From Verrucomicrobiota bacterium (lineage in GTDB: Bacteria; Verrucomicrobiota; Verrucomicrobiia; Opitutales; Opitutaceae), in NCBI GenBank assembly GCA_028293545.1, contig JAQGOP010000026.1, forward strand, positions 1 to 35,776: a stretch of 35,776 nt of DNA, written 5' to 3'. Of this stretch, positions 23,751 through 32,605 are shown piece after piece. A model generated the notes under the pieces. The model worked only from the letters and a program-made list of their open reading frames with translations, was not told where the DNA came from and ran no database searches. Position 1 is the stretch's first letter. Each line of letters begins with the position of its first letter. The position numbers and the translations under genes were made by a program.

Positions 23751-25520
23751 ATGCGCGCCGTCGATATCTCCGCCCCCGTCCGCTCCATTCGTCCGTCGAA
23801 ATCCGGCCATGACGATCTTGCCTGGTGGCGCGAAGCCCGGTTCGGACTCTTTATCCACTGGGGCCTCTACGCGATTCCCGCGGGCGTCTGGCAAGGCAAG
23901 CGCGTGCCTTACATCGGCGAGTGGATGATGTTTCGGGAAAAAATCCCGGTCGCGACTTACTCCCGGCTCGCCGCGCAATTTCACCCCCACCATTGGAATC
24001 CCGCCGCGATTGTCCGCCTCGCGAAGGAGGCGGGCATGGGCTACATCGTCATCACCGCGAAGCACCACGAGGGCTTTGCGATGTATCGCTCGAAGGTGAG
24101 CCCCTACAATGTCGTCGACGCGACGCCGTGGCGCCACGACCCGATGGTCGACCTCGCGAAAGAGTGCCGCCGCCAGGGCCTCCGGCTGTGCTTTTATTAT
24201 TCGCAGGATCTCGACTGGCACCATCCCGATGGGGCGTGGAACGACTGGGATTATCCCAAGGATAAAAAAAATCCGGACCGCTACCTGCGCGAAAAAGTCC
24301 TGCCGCAACTGACGGAACTGCTCACGAATTACGGGCCGGTCGGCATGATCTGGTTCGACACTCCGTTGACGCTTTCCCGCGCGCAGAGCGCGACGATCCG
24401 CCGCCACGTCAAACGTCTCCAGCCCCACTGCCTCGTGTCCGGCCGCATCGGCCACGGGCTCGGCGACTACAGCCTCCCGCGCGACAATTTTCTTCCGCCC
24501 GGCCGCTTGAAGGGCGACTGGGAAACCTGCGCCACGCTGAATCACACCTGGGGTTTCAAAAAGCACGACCACGAGTGGAAATCCGCGACGAACCTCATCA
24601 CCACGCTCGTCGACCTCACCAGCAAAGGCTCGAATTACCTGCTGAACATCGGGCCCGACGCCGACGGCGTGGTCCCTGCTCCCAGCGTTTCGCGCCTCCG
24701 CGCGGTCGGCGCCTGGCTCAAGGTCAACGGCGTCGCCGTCAAAGGCGCGTCACCGAGCCCGTTCGGCTACGAATTTCCCTGGGGCCGCATCACCACGAAA
24801 GGCCGCACGCTGTTTTTCCACTTCTTCGAAAAACCGACGCGCCTGTTCCGCCTTCACGGATTGCGCACCCGCGTAGTTTCCATCGCGGCGCTGAGCGAGC
24901 CGGGGAAAACCTTTCCGTTTCGCCAAACCAACCTCGACGCGACCTCGATCCCGGTGCTGGCGATCGATTTCACCGGCGCGCGATTCGTGAAACCCGTCAC
25001 GGTCATCGCAGTGAAACTCGCCGCAAGTCCCGAGGTCGAGCCACTCACGCTCCAGCAGCCGGATCGCACCCTCACTTTTATCGGGCCGATGGCCGGCGTC
25101 GGCACGCGCGCGAAAAAACCCGCCATGCGGATCGGCGGGAATGGCCTCACGGAAAACTGGCGCAACCACGACGACTACCTTGAATGGAAATTCACGGTGA
25201 CCAATCCGGGCGCCTTCGACGTCACCGTCGTCACGACGCACCAGCACCTCGAGCCATGGAGCGGCGGGCACACACTCCGCGTCGAAGCCGACGGCCAGTC
25301 GCTCCGCCGCGTCACGCGACGCGACGGGCTGATCCCGGGACTGCGCTCAGTTTATTATCCCCAGATCGGCACGCGTTTTGGGCAGCTCACGCTGGATCGT
25401 GCTGGGACCTACACGCTTCGCCTTCGCGCGGATCGCATGAAACTCTCGAAGAAAAACAAAACGCTGTTTTCCGACGGCGGCATGCAGTTTTCCGAGATTC
25501 GGCTGACGCCCTCCGCCTAG
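23751..25520 (+). CDS. GH29-family alpha-L-fucosidase-like protein
   Basis: A 589-residue predicted glycoside hydrolase removing terminal alpha-L-fucose. The GH29 (beta/alpha)8 barrel covers roughly residues 20-330, with FGLFIHWGLYAIPAG near the N-terminus, ITAKHHEGFAMY, and the nucleophile motif GMIWFDTP with Asp203 as the predicted catalytic base. KGSNYLLNIGPDADG closes the barrel. A beta-rich C-terminal part (about 380-589) follows. I place the start at ATG 23751 (MRAVDISAPV); the frame remains open upstream only through the repeat element. No signal peptide is seen, so it probably acts in the cytoplasm on imported oligosaccharide, unusual for a scavenging fucosidase. Sugar specificity within GH29 cannot be told from sequence alone. 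Confidence 0.92.
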   Translation: MRAVDISAPVRSIRPSKSGHDDLAWWREARFGLFIHWGLYAIPAGVWQGKRVPYIGEWMMFREKIPVATYSRLAAQFHPHHWNPAAIVRLAKEAGMGYIVITAKHHEGFAMYRSKVSPYNVVDATPWRHDPMVDLAKECRRQGLRLCFYYSQDLDWHHPDGAWNDWDYPKDKKNPDRYLREKVLPQLTELLTNYGPVGMIWFDTPLTLSRAQSATIRRHVKRLQPHCLVSGRIGHGLGDYSLPRDNFLPPGRLKGDWETCATLNHTWGFKKHDHEWKSATNLITTLVDLTSKGSNYLLNIGPDADGVVPAPSVSRLRAVGAWLKVNGVAVKGASPSPFGYEFPWGRITTKGRTLFFHFFEKPTRLFRLHGLRTRVVSIAALSEPGKTFPFRQTNLDATSIPVLAIDFTGARFVKPVTVIAVKLAASPEVEPLTLQQPDRTLTFIGPMAGVGTRAKKPAMRIGGNGLTENWRNHDDYLEWKFTVTNPGAFDVTVVTTHQHLEPWSGGHTLRVEADGQSLRRVTRRDGLIPGLRSVYYPQIGTRFGQLTLDRAGTYTLRLRADRMKLSKKNKTLFSDGGMQFSEIRLTPSA

Positions 25521-25672
25521 CTCCGCGCGGTCGGGGTCGTCTTCGCACGATATCAGTTTGGTTCCCGGCGTCGGCGCCCGTCGATTTCGAATCAGGAAGG
25601 TCGCACCCCCGGCTTCTTTTCGAGACGCTCCAATCCGACTTCGTGCCTTGGACCTCGTAAATCACCCCGCCC

Positions 25673-27313
25673 ATGAGATTTCCCCGCTTCTTCGCCGCCC
25701 TCGTAATCTTCGCACCGCTGGCCTCGAGCCGTGCCCAGGAGGCCGCACCGCCGAAGCCCACGCCCGATTCGCGGTTCGGCAATGTGCTCTATAAGAGTCC
25801 CGACGCCTCACGTTGGACGATGACGGATCTCGGCGATCGTCGCGTGTATTCGGCCAAGCTCCCGCTGCCCGACTTCTCCACCCTCACAGTTTTCACCGGC
25901 GGAAAACTCCAGGGCGATTTTGACGCCGCCTTCGATCGTGCGATCAACAGCAGCCTCGGCGCGCTCCGCTCGAGCAAGATCGAGCGCGACGGCGGGGTGC
26001 AGGCGAGCAAGTCCGCGGAAGGTTTCGACGTGCGGCAGCGCATCGTCGTGGCCGTGGCCCCGGAATTTCACACCTACCATTGGTTTCTCGCGGCGCATTC
26101 GGGCGATCGGTTCGACCTCATCGCGTTTCAAACTTCCAGCGAGGAGATGTACCAGCAGTACGGCCAGGATGCCGCGAATTTTTTCTACAGCGTGAAGCTC
26201 GCGAATTCGCTGCCGCCCATCCCCGCCCTGCCCACCGCCATGGAGTCGGCCCCGCGCGCCGCCGAACCGGTTCAGCCGGCCGTATCCACAATTGCCGCCC
26301 CCAAAACCACGCGCTCTGGCCCGCTCGGCGTCGGCGACCGGGTCGAAATCCCGTGGGGCGGCGGCTGGGTGCCGGGCACGGTGCTCTATGTCGATGGCCT
26401 CACTTATTTCGTTCACTACCGCTCGGATTCCGACGCCGACACCTACGACGATTTCTTCACGCTGAATTTGATCCGTCCTCCCGGCGGCCCGCAAACCTAC
26501 GCGGAATCGTTTCGCGGCACGCTGCCCGATCCTTCCGGCGGACCGATCGCGTTGGGCACGCCGATCGAGTATTACGACGGACGCTGGAACCCCGGCCGGG
26601 TCGCGCGGCGCATCGGTGAACGATACGAAATTTTCGCCGACAAACCCGGCAGCGTCACCGAGCGCTGGGTCACGCCGGACAAGCTTCGCCCCGCCGGCAG
26701 CACCACGGCCTACGCGCCCGAGCGTCCGTTCCAGCAACGCCGGCCGGCCACCGCCGCGGAAATCCAGCCCGGCGACCTCGTCACCGCCAAGCCGCGCCGC
26801 GGTTCGTGGATCGATCTCACCGTGCTGGAAGTGGACGGTCCGCGGTACTTCGTGAAGATCGGGCCCGACTCCGGGCTGTCGCTGCGCAGCTGGGTCGGCC
26901 TGTCAAAGATGCGCGCGGTCGGCGCGAAGGAGCCTTTCCAGGCGGAGGACCTCAACTTCTTCGTGGGCACCTGGCGACTGACCGGCGACTCGTTTCAAAA
27001 CCTGGTCGACCGCAAGGTCTCCGGTGCGAAAGTCACGGAGACTTACCAGAACAACAGCGGAGCCGGGCAGGATGCCGGCGGCCTGGTCATCAAGGCCGAT
27101 GGCACGTATGACCTGCGAAACACCGTAGTCCATCATGACGGCCGCGGACGCTGGGAGCGCAATCCCGACCAGGATGAGGGCGGCATCCTCTTGCGTGGTG
27201 CTGACGGGGAAGGCGACAAGGATTGCGTCGTTACCAACCACCTCGACGGCAACGCGTATTTCCAAGGTTCGTTCCGCGGGCCCGGCAAGTGGTGCACGCG
27301 CGTCGGGAAATAG
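25673..27313 (+). CDS. Secreted multidomain protein with three SH3/Agenet-like modules
   Basis: A 546-residue protein that I do not recognise as a named family. It has a signal peptide (residues 1-20, then AQEAAPP), an N-terminal domain of about 150 residues (35-178) faintly like PsbP/DcrB-type folds, a Pro/Ala linker, three similar SH3-like barrels (219-268, 292-340, 365-415) each with the pattern G..VE....G.W..G.V....G..Y.V......, and a C-terminal domain (428-546) starting FFVGTWRLTGDSF that suggests a lipocalin-like barrel. The modules resemble eukaryotic Agenet/Tudor repeats. The stop codon TAG (27311-27313) is the first base triplet of a hairpin. Function unknown; probably an envelope or extracellular binding protein. 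Confidence 0.8.
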   Translation: MRFPRFFAALVIFAPLASSRAQEAAPPKPTPDSRFGNVLYKSPDASRWTMTDLGDRRVYSAKLPLPDFSTLTVFTGGKLQGDFDAAFDRAINSSLGALRSSKIERDGGVQASKSAEGFDVRQRIVVAVAPEFHTYHWFLAAHSGDRFDLIAFQTSSEEMYQQYGQDAANFFYSVKLANSLPPIPALPTAMESAPRAAEPVQPAVSTIAAPKTTRSGPLGVGDRVEIPWGGGWVPGTVLYVDGLTYFVHYRSDSDADTYDDFFTLNLIRPPGGPQTYAESFRGTLPDPSGGPIALGTPIEYYDGRWNPGRVARRIGERYEIFADKPGSVTERWVTPDKLRPAGSTTAYAPERPFQQRRPATAAEIQPGDLVTAKPRRGSWIDLTVLEVDGPRYFVKIGPDSGLSLRSWVGLSKMRAVGAKEPFQAEDLNFFVGTWRLTGDSFQNLVDRKVSGAKVTETYQNNSGAGQDAGGLVIKADGTYDLRNTVVHHDGRGRWERNPDQDEGGILLRGADGEGDKDCVVTNHLDGNAYFQGSFRGPGKWCTRVGK

Positions 27314-27334
27314 CGGCGCAGTCTTGCTGCGCTA
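27311..27334. terminator. Hairpin shared by two convergent genes
   Basis: GCGCAG (27316-27321) and CTGCGC (27327-27332) pair around TCTTG. The left stop TAG (27311-27313) and the right stop, reverse complement of CTA (27332-27334), belong to the same inverted repeat, so both genes end inside it. No T run follows on either strand. It could be a compact bidirectional end or a REP-like unit related to the TAGCGCAGG family. Confidence 0.5.
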
Positions 27335-28114
27335 AATCGCCTTCCGCGCCGCGAGCACAAGCCGCTGCCACCACCAGGAAATTTTCCCGTCGGTTTCCTC
27401 CAGTCGCATGAACTGGCGCACGGTCGGCGTTGCGGAGCGGATGGCTTCACGCACTTTCGCGCGATTTTCCTCCGGGGTCGCGGCGGCGTTGAAATACCAT
27501 TCGAGATCCGGTTGTTGGAAAACCTGCACCTCACGATGCACGATTTCCAATCCTGCCGCGAGGCACCAATCGCGCCAGGTGTTCGGCGTGCGCAGGCGGT
27601 TGTGGCTCGGGTCGCGCCACTTCTCGACGTCGTGCAGCCACGCTTCCGCCTCCGGGTGGTGGTCCTCGATCGTGCCGTCAATCAGCAGGAAATATCCTCC
27701 CGGGCGCAACACGCGCGCGGCTTCGCGCACGAATTTTTCCGGGCCGCTGAAGTGGTGCGGAGCCACGCGGCAGCTCACCAGGTCGAACTCGCCCGCGCCA
27801 AACGGAATCTCCTCCGCGGGAAATTGCCTGGTCGCCACGCCCAGCCCGCGCTCGCTCGCGAGCCGGGCGGCCCGCTCGAGCATGTTCGCCGAAACGTCGC
27901 CGAGTGTCACCGCACAGCCGCGCGCCGCGAGCAGGAGGCCCGTGTGGCCGCCGCCCGTGGCCACGTCGAGGGCCCGCCAGCCGGGCTGCAGCGGGATGAA
28001 ACGCAGGGCGTCTTCGACGTCCCTCGTGTTTTCAAGGACGTGCCCCTTGCCATAGTGCTGGCTCTGCCGGTCGAATTGCTCCGCAGCTGCCGATTGGATC
28101 GCATCGAGTTTCAT
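27332..28114 (-). CDS. Class I SAM-dependent methyltransferase (UbiE-like)
   Basis: A soluble 260-residue methyltransferase. SAM-binding motif I is ALDVATGGGHTGLLLAARG, motif II is VTLGDVSANMLERA, and the post-motif LVSCRVAPHHFSGPEKFVRE with RVLRPGGYFLLIDG follows, the UbiE/Coq5-type layout. The substrate cannot be inferred. I start at ATG 28114 (MKLDAIQSAAAEQFDRQSQH) because similar proteins begin there. An in-frame ATG at 28180 has a better GAAGGTGG ribosome-binding site and would add 22 residues, so it is a real alternative. It is divergent from sufE and convergent with the secreted protein. Confidence 0.88.
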   Translation of the reverse strand: MKLDAIQSAAAEQFDRQSQHYGKGHVLENTRDVEDALRFIPLQPGWRALDVATGGGHTGLLLAARGCAVTLGDVSANMLERAARLASERGLGVATRQFPAEEIPFGAGEFDLVSCRVAPHHFSGPEKFVREAARVLRPGGYFLLIDGTIEDHHPEAEAWLHDVEKWRDPSHNRLRTPNTWRDWCLAAGLEIVHREVQVFQQPDLEWYFNAAATPEENRAKVREAIRSATPTVRQFMRLEETDGKISWWWQRLVLAARKAI

Positions 28115-28197
28115 CGCGATTTCCACCGTGCGTTTCCCTTGTCCCAAGGCAAGTTCGCGGAGTTGAAACTCCACCGGCATCGGGCCACCTTCAGTTC

Positions 28198-28614
28198 GTG
28201 ACCCTCGTCGAAAAACAACGGCTGCTCGCCGAGGAACTCGCGCTTATCCCCGATGCGCATGAGCGCCTGGCCGATGTCGTCGGTCGCTCCCGCCGCGCCG
28301 CGCCCTTCCCTGAAGCGGATCGGCGCAATGAAAACCGCGTTCCGGGCTGCGTGTCGGCGGTGTGGCTGGTCGGCGAACTCCGGGACGGGCGCTGTTATTT
28401 TCGCTGCGACGCCGATGGGCCGTTGGTGAAAGGCCTGGTCGCTTTCCTCTGCGAGTTCTTCAACGGCGCCACGCCGGCGGAAATTACCGCGAGCAACGCC
28501 GACCCGCTCGCGGCGCTCGGCCTGATTCGCAACCTCTCGCCCACCCGCCAAAACGGATTGGGCAGCGTGCTCACCGCGATCCGCGCCTTTGCCGCGCGCA
28601 CGACCCTGGCATGA
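28198..28614 (+). CDS. sufE: SufE/CsdE-family sulfur acceptor protein
   Basis: A 138-residue sulfur-transfer protein that takes persulfide from a cysteine desulfurase. The catalytic Cys is Cys51 in NRVPGCVSAVWL, the same number as in E. coli SufE, and the fold motif LIPDAHERLADVVGR at the N-terminus is typical. The GTG start at 28198 is the only start upstream of the conserved region. No SufS partner is in the window. It overlaps tatD by the ATGA sequence at 28611-28614, so it is translationally coupled. The nearby tcdA (CsdL) suggests a CsdE-like rather than iron-sulfur-assembly role. Confidence 0.92.
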   Translation: MTLVEKQRLLAEELALIPDAHERLADVVGRSRRAAPFPEADRRNENRVPGCVSAVWLVGELRDGRCYFRCDADGPLVKGLVAFLCEFFNGATPAEITASNADPLAALGLIRNLSPTRQNGLGSVLTAIRAFAARTTLA

Positions 28615-29459
28615 ACCTGTACGACGCCCACAACCACCTGCACGACGAATGGCTCGCGCCACACCGCAGACAAATTTTCGCGGACATGGAAACGGCCCAG
28701 GTGAAACGCGCCGTGGTGAACGGCACCTCGGAAGCCGACTGGCCTGAGGTCGCCCAGCTCGCGCGTGAGCACGCGATCGTCCTCCCCAGTTATGGCCTGC
28801 ATCCGTGGGACGTCGGGAACCGCACTCCCGCGTGGCAGGAAAACTTCCTCGGTCAGCTCGATGCCGATCCCCGCGCCATCGTCGGCGAGATCGGCCTGGA
28901 TCGTTGGATCCTCGATCGCGCGCGGCCCGACGATCCTCGCCTCCAGGGTTTGCGCCGCGCCCCGACCGCAGAGCAGCTCGAGGTTTTTCGCTGGCAGCTC
29001 GCCGTCGCCGCCGAACGGAATTTACCCGCCTCGATCCATTGCCTCGATGCCTTCGGCCTGATGCTCGAGACGCTCCAGGACGCGCAGCTTCCGAGCCGTG
29101 GCTTCCTGCTTCATGCCTACAGCGGCCCCGTGGAGATGATCCCCGGCTTCGCGCAGTTGGGCGCATATTTTTCGTTCAACGGCGGTTTTCTCGAACCGCG
29201 AAAGGAACGGCTGCGGGAAGTTTTCGCCGCGGTGCCGTTGGATCGCCTGCTCGCCGAAACCGACGCGCCCGCGATGCGATTGCCCGCGAACCTGGAGAAA
29301 TTTCCGCCGTTTGCCACCGAGACCGCCGCGCTCGCGAACCATCCTGCGAACCTTGGCGTCACCTACGCGGGATTGGCCGAATTGCGCGGGACCGACCTCA
29401 AAACCCTCGCGAACCGGCTCGAGGAAAATTTCCTGCGGCTCTTCAAGGATGGGCCGTGA
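28611..29459 (+). CDS. TatD-family metal-dependent hydrolase
   Basis: A 282-residue amidohydrolase-fold protein related to TatD deoxyribonuclease. Metal ligands are visible: HNH (His7, His9), Glu93 in VGEIGLD, His143 in SIHCLD, His168 in LLHAYSG and Asp218 in LLAETDAP. The start is ATG 28611, overlapping the sufE stop by four bases; a longer in-frame reading upstream is just sufE in another frame. The 3' end overlaps tcdA, which runs the other way, by 17 bp. The substrate is unproven; family members act as 3'-5' exonucleases or on D-aminoacyl-tRNA. Confidence 0.92.
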   Translation: MNLYDAHNHLHDEWLAPHRRQIFADMETAQVKRAVVNGTSEADWPEVAQLAREHAIVLPSYGLHPWDVGNRTPAWQENFLGQLDADPRAIVGEIGLDRWILDRARPDDPRLQGLRRAPTAEQLEVFRWQLAVAAERNLPASIHCLDAFGLMLETLQDAQLPSRGFLLHAYSGPVEMIPGFAQLGAYFSFNGGFLEPRKERLREVFAAVPLDRLLAETDAPAMRLPANLEKFPPFATETAALANHPANLGVTYAGLAELRGTDLKTLANRLEENFLRLFKDGP

Positions 29460-30264
29460 CCGTGAGGTCGCCGGCAATTTCCTTCACCACTTCGCCGGCC
29501 GCGACCAGGCCGAATGCACCGGTGACAAACACCGCCGCACCATAGCCGCTTTCACAATCCATCGCCAGGTTGCTGCCCTCTTCCGGCGCCGCCCGGCACG
29601 TGCCATCCGCCCACGGGAAGATTTGGGCTTCGCTCGACCAGACGCACCGGACGCCAAAATTCATCTTCCCTTTCGTCGTGCCCGAATCGAAACCGTGGTC
29701 GCGACGCAGCTTCTTCCTCACCTGGCGCAGCAGCTCATCGCCAAATGCGTCGCCCAAGTCCCCGACCTGGATTCGCGTCGCGTCCCGCTTTCCACCGGCA
29801 GCGCCCACCGTCAGGACTTTTCGACCGAGCGCGCGAGACTCGCCGATCAACAGGGCCTTGTTCGACATCCGGTCGATCGCATCGACCACGTAGTCGAAGG
29901 GCGCCGAGAGGAGGCGGTCGGCTGACTCCTTCGTGAAAAATTCGTGGAGGACAGTGACGCAGCAAGCCGGATTGATCGCCCGCACGCGCTCCGCCAGCAC
30001 CGTGACTTTGGGCCGACCGATCTGTCCGTCGAGGGCGGGGAGTTGCCGGTTAACGTTGGTCACGCATACGTCATCGAGATCCACCAGCGTCAACGCCCCG
30101 ACCCCGCTGCGCGCGAGTCCTTCCACCGTCCACGAGCCCACGCCGCCCACCCCGACGACGCACACATGGGCGGCACGAAGGCGATCCAATCCGGCCCGGC
30201 CAAACAGTCGGCCGACGCCGCCGAAGCGGTCGAGATAATCCTGGTCAAGTGCGGCTGCCTGCAT
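29443..30264 (-). CDS. tcdA: tRNA threonylcarbamoyladenosine dehydratase (TcdA/CsdL)
   Basis: A 273-residue E1/ThiF-like enzyme that cyclises t6A37 to ct6A in tRNAs reading ANN codons. The Rossmann motif is VVGVGGVGSW (residues 36-45), VDLDDVCVTNVNRQ follows, and the C-terminal segment (LAMDCESGYGAAVFVTGAFG) is typical of the YgdL/TcdA family. I start at ATG 30264; an upstream in-frame stretch of 40 residues looks like a non-family extension. In E. coli tcdA (csdL) is beside csdE, a SufE-like protein, and here a SufE-like gene lies about 0.8 kb away on the other strand, supporting the same functional link. Confidence 0.93.
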   Translation of the reverse strand: MQAAALDQDYLDRFGGVGRLFGRAGLDRLRAAHVCVVGVGGVGSWTVEGLARSGVGALTLVDLDDVCVTNVNRQLPALDGQIGRPKVTVLAERVRAINPACCVTVLHEFFTKESADRLLSAPFDYVVDAIDRMSNKALLIGESRALGRKVLTVGAAGGKRDATRIQVGDLGDAFGDELLRQVRKKLRRDHGFDSGTTKGKMNFGVRCVWSSEAQIFPWADGTCRAAPEEGSNLAMDCESGYGAAVFVTGAFGLVAAGEVVKEIAGDLTVTAHP

Positions 30265-30418
30265 GGCCCCAGTGTAGCGCAGCCCGCGACGCCGCAAGGG
30301 CGAATGCAACGCGAGCTCGCCTCCGCCGAGAGGGATCAGCGTGTAGACGAAGAGAATCAGCGCCTGGCGAAGAAGTCGCACCACCTTCGCCGATCAGCGA
30401 GCCGGTCGAACACCGACG

Positions 30419-30973
30419 CTACGCGATCAAACCTGCGCGCAACATCCGCTCCACCGCCACGATCGCGGATTTTTCCCGCTCCGCCCAAGTCCCGCGAATC
30501 TCGACAAAGGGCAGTTGCCGTTTCTCGACGGCGTCGCGCCATAACTGGCGGCCTTTCGCACGGCCCGCCGCGTCGGGAAACGAACGCTGCGGATCAGGCG
30601 CAAACGGCACGTCGGTGTCGCAGAGCAGCCAAAGGCTCACGTCCCGCGCGCGGCGCTCAGCCTCCTCCCGCACCCACATCGGGCACTCGCCGGGGAATAG
30701 CACGTCGTCCCACAACGTGCAGGTCAGGAGATCGGTGTCGAAAAACGCCACCTGCTTCGCGCGCGCCAACGCATGGTCCTCGTTCGCCATCTGGCCCAGC
30801 GCGATCGTGCCCAGGTCCTGCGGCGTGATCTTGCCGGCTTTCAGCTCCCAGAACTCGCGCACAAATTCGGGCGCCCACGGTTCGCCGAAACGCGACGCCA
30901 AGAGTTCGGTGAGCGTGGTCTTGCCCGTCGACTCGGTGCCGAAGACCACGACGCGTTTAACAGGCAGGATCAT
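30419..30973 (-). CDS. nadR: NadR-like ribosylnicotinamide kinase / P-loop ATPase
   Basis: A 184-residue protein with a P-loop at residues 12-20 (GTESTGKTT) and the NadR kinase pattern LASRFGEPWAPEFVREFWEL plus FFDTDLLTCTLWDD. This is the ribosylnicotinamide kinase half of NadR; the nucleotidyltransferase and repressor domains are absent. It starts at ATG 30973, overlapping the pnuC stop in ATGA, so it is co-translated. Function inferred from family and partner: phosphorylation of imported nicotinamide riboside to NMN. Confidence 0.88.
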   Translation of the reverse strand: MILPVKRVVVFGTESTGKTTLTELLASRFGEPWAPEFVREFWELKAGKITPQDLGTIALGQMANEDHALARAKQVAFFDTDLLTCTLWDDVLFPGECPMWVREEAERRARDVSLWLLCDTDVPFAPDPQRSFPDAAGRAKGRQLWRDAVEKRQLPFVEIRGTWAEREKSAIVAVERMLRAGLIA

Positions 30974-31611
30974 GGCCGGACACCTTCATCCGCCGAGGGA
31001 GGATTCACCGGAGCGACTTTCATCGCACGACGCCACTGCCGCCAACCGACCAGCGCCAGCCCGAGGTAAATCGCGTAGAGGAAGGACGTGTAAGCCAGCT
31101 CGGCGCTCCAATAGGAAATGACCGCAACTACGTTCACCAATACCCAGAGTGGCCAGTTCTCGATGTTGCGCCGCACCTGGAGGACCTGCGCAGCCACGCT
31201 GAACGCGGCAATGAACGCATCCCTCCAAGGCATCGCGGCGTGCATCCAGGGGCCGATGGCCGAGGCCCAGGCCACCGTTACGATAATCGCCGAGGCAAGC
31301 ATCACCGCCCAGCCCGCGGCCGACAATTTGGTGACCGGCAACTCCGGCTTGGTGTCGCGGTCCCGCAGCCACCGGTGCCAGCCCCACGCGAGGGTCGCGA
31401 AATAAAAAACCTGCAGCGCGGCGTCCGCCGGGAAATGCGCCTGGTAAAACAGGACGCCCTGCACCGACACGGCGGCGAGCCCGACGGGAAAAGCCCACAG
31501 GCTGCGCCGGATCATCAGCCACACGCCGACCACGCCGAGCACGAGGTTCAGCTGGTCGAGCGGCCCGGCCGTCGCCAGGCCGTTCCAGATATTATGCAGC
31601 ACCTCGCGCAT
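30970..31611 (-). CDS. pnuC: Nicotinamide riboside transporter PnuC
   Basis: A 213-residue inner-membrane protein with about seven hydrophobic segments (for example LNLVLGVVGVWLMIRRSLWA, WAVMLASAIIVTVAWASAIG, WPLWVLVNVVAVISYW). The motifs RRNIENWPLW and the tail YAIYLGLALVGWRQWRR are PnuC signatures. ATG is at 31611-31609, 9 bp after the hslO stop. It exchanges or diffuses nicotinamide riboside, which the adjacent NadR-like kinase traps. No riboswitch is obvious upstream since the gene is inside an operon. Confidence 0.95.
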   Translation of the reverse strand: MREVLHNIWNGLATAGPLDQLNLVLGVVGVWLMIRRSLWAFPVGLAAVSVQGVLFYQAHFPADAALQVFYFATLAWGWHRWLRDRDTKPELPVTKLSAAGWAVMLASAIIVTVAWASAIGPWMHAAMPWRDAFIAAFSVAAQVLQVRRNIENWPLWVLVNVVAVISYWSAELAYTSFLYAIYLGLALVGWRQWRRAMKVAPVNPPSADEGVRP

Positions 31612-31620
31612 CGCCGCGGG

Positions 31621-32424
31621 TCAGGTCGTATCGGCGACGAACGCCTCCATCGACTCGCGCGTGATGGCGTGGCGCGCGCCGCATCGCGGGCAGCGGATCT
31701 CGAGCTTGGGCTCGTCACCGAACAGTTCGTTGGGGTCCTGGCGCATCGTCGGCGCCAATACCTCCATCATTCGCGCCTGGTTACAACCACAGTGCCAGCG
31801 CACGACGCGGCGTTCCATCAGCGCGAGCTTCTCGGTTTCATCGATTTTCCGGACCTGGTCCGTTGTCAGGCTCCGCAGCCACGCGAGGTCACAGTCCGGG
31901 TGTTCGACCACGAGGGCGAACTCCTCCTCGCCGACCTGGAAAAAGCGCCCGAGCCGCTGCTCGCTCTGCGCATAGAAATTCTCCACGGCCACCATCGGGT
32001 CGCTGCCGGCAAAGGTGATCGTGCTCCGGCGTTTCGGTTGGCCGCCGCGGACGACATCGGCGAAGAAAAGATTCTCCGGCAGCTCCTTCACGTTCTCGTC
32101 GAAAATGCGGCCCGTCACCGCGCCGGTTTCGTTGTCACCGGTGAGGAACAGATTCACCTTCGGGTCCTGGAAATTGATGGTCCAAGCGGTCAGCTCGTCC
32201 CACGGGCGCGACGCTCCGTGCAGCACGAACGCCACGAGCGCGCGCTTGAACATCGCATCGTGCTCCGGCCGCGGTTTGATCTGCTGGGCTCCGAGATGGA
32301 GGTAATAGTCGACGAACAATTCGCTGAAATCCGCGCGGGCGATCAGCACATTGCGGTCGCGCACGAAATGCGTGCGCACCTCGAGCCCGGATTCAGCCAG
32401 GTTGGGCGGGGTGGTTTCAGGCAT
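31621..32424 (-). CDS. hslO: Hsp33 family redox-regulated chaperone
   Basis: A 267-residue cytosolic holdase activated by oxidation. The zinc-binding cysteines are Cys212 and Cys214 (HCGCNQ) and Cys245 and Cys248 (RCPRCG), the CxC...CxxC pattern of the family, about 30 residues apart. The core domain (residues 1-200) has the expected GRIFDENVKELPENLFF-type region. I start at ATG 32424 (MPETTPPNLAES); an earlier in-frame Met is 4 codons before it (MVWA), and the further upstream reading looks non-coding. First gene of the hslO-pnuC-nadR unit. Why a chaperone heads NAD salvage genes is not obvious from the sequence. Confidence 0.92.
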   Translation of the reverse strand: MPETTPPNLAESGLEVRTHFVRDRNVLIARADFSELFVDYYLHLGAQQIKPRPEHDAMFKRALVAFVLHGASRPWDELTAWTINFQDPKVNLFLTGDNETGAVTGRIFDENVKELPENLFFADVVRGGQPKRRSTITFAGSDPMVAVENFYAQSEQRLGRFFQVGEEEFALVVEHPDCDLAWLRSLTTDQVRKIDETEKLALMERRVVRWHCGCNQARMMEVLAPTMRQDPNELFGDEPKLEIRCPRCGARHAITRESMEAFVADTT

Positions 32425-32605
32425 AGCCCACACCATTGCCGTGAATGCGGCGTTGTAAAGGGACGGGGCGCGGGTGGAACGCGTTGCCCTCAACTCGCCA
32501 AGCCGTTCCGTCCGCCTCCAAACACGGATGAAGCCAAACCCGTTCGACCGGCTCAGGGTTTCCGACAGCGCCTTCCGGAGAAGTCGCAACCGCGGCTGGG
32601 CCGCC

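Noticed and set aside
28362..28610. Longer start for tatD inside sufE
   Set aside because: The extra residues are sufE read in another frame; the HNH motif begins just after ATG 28611 as in the family.
30265..30384. 40-residue hydrophobic N-terminal extension of tcdA
   Set aside because: Not part of the TcdA family and translation from ATG 30264 gives the normal length; the upstream reading is probably non-coding.
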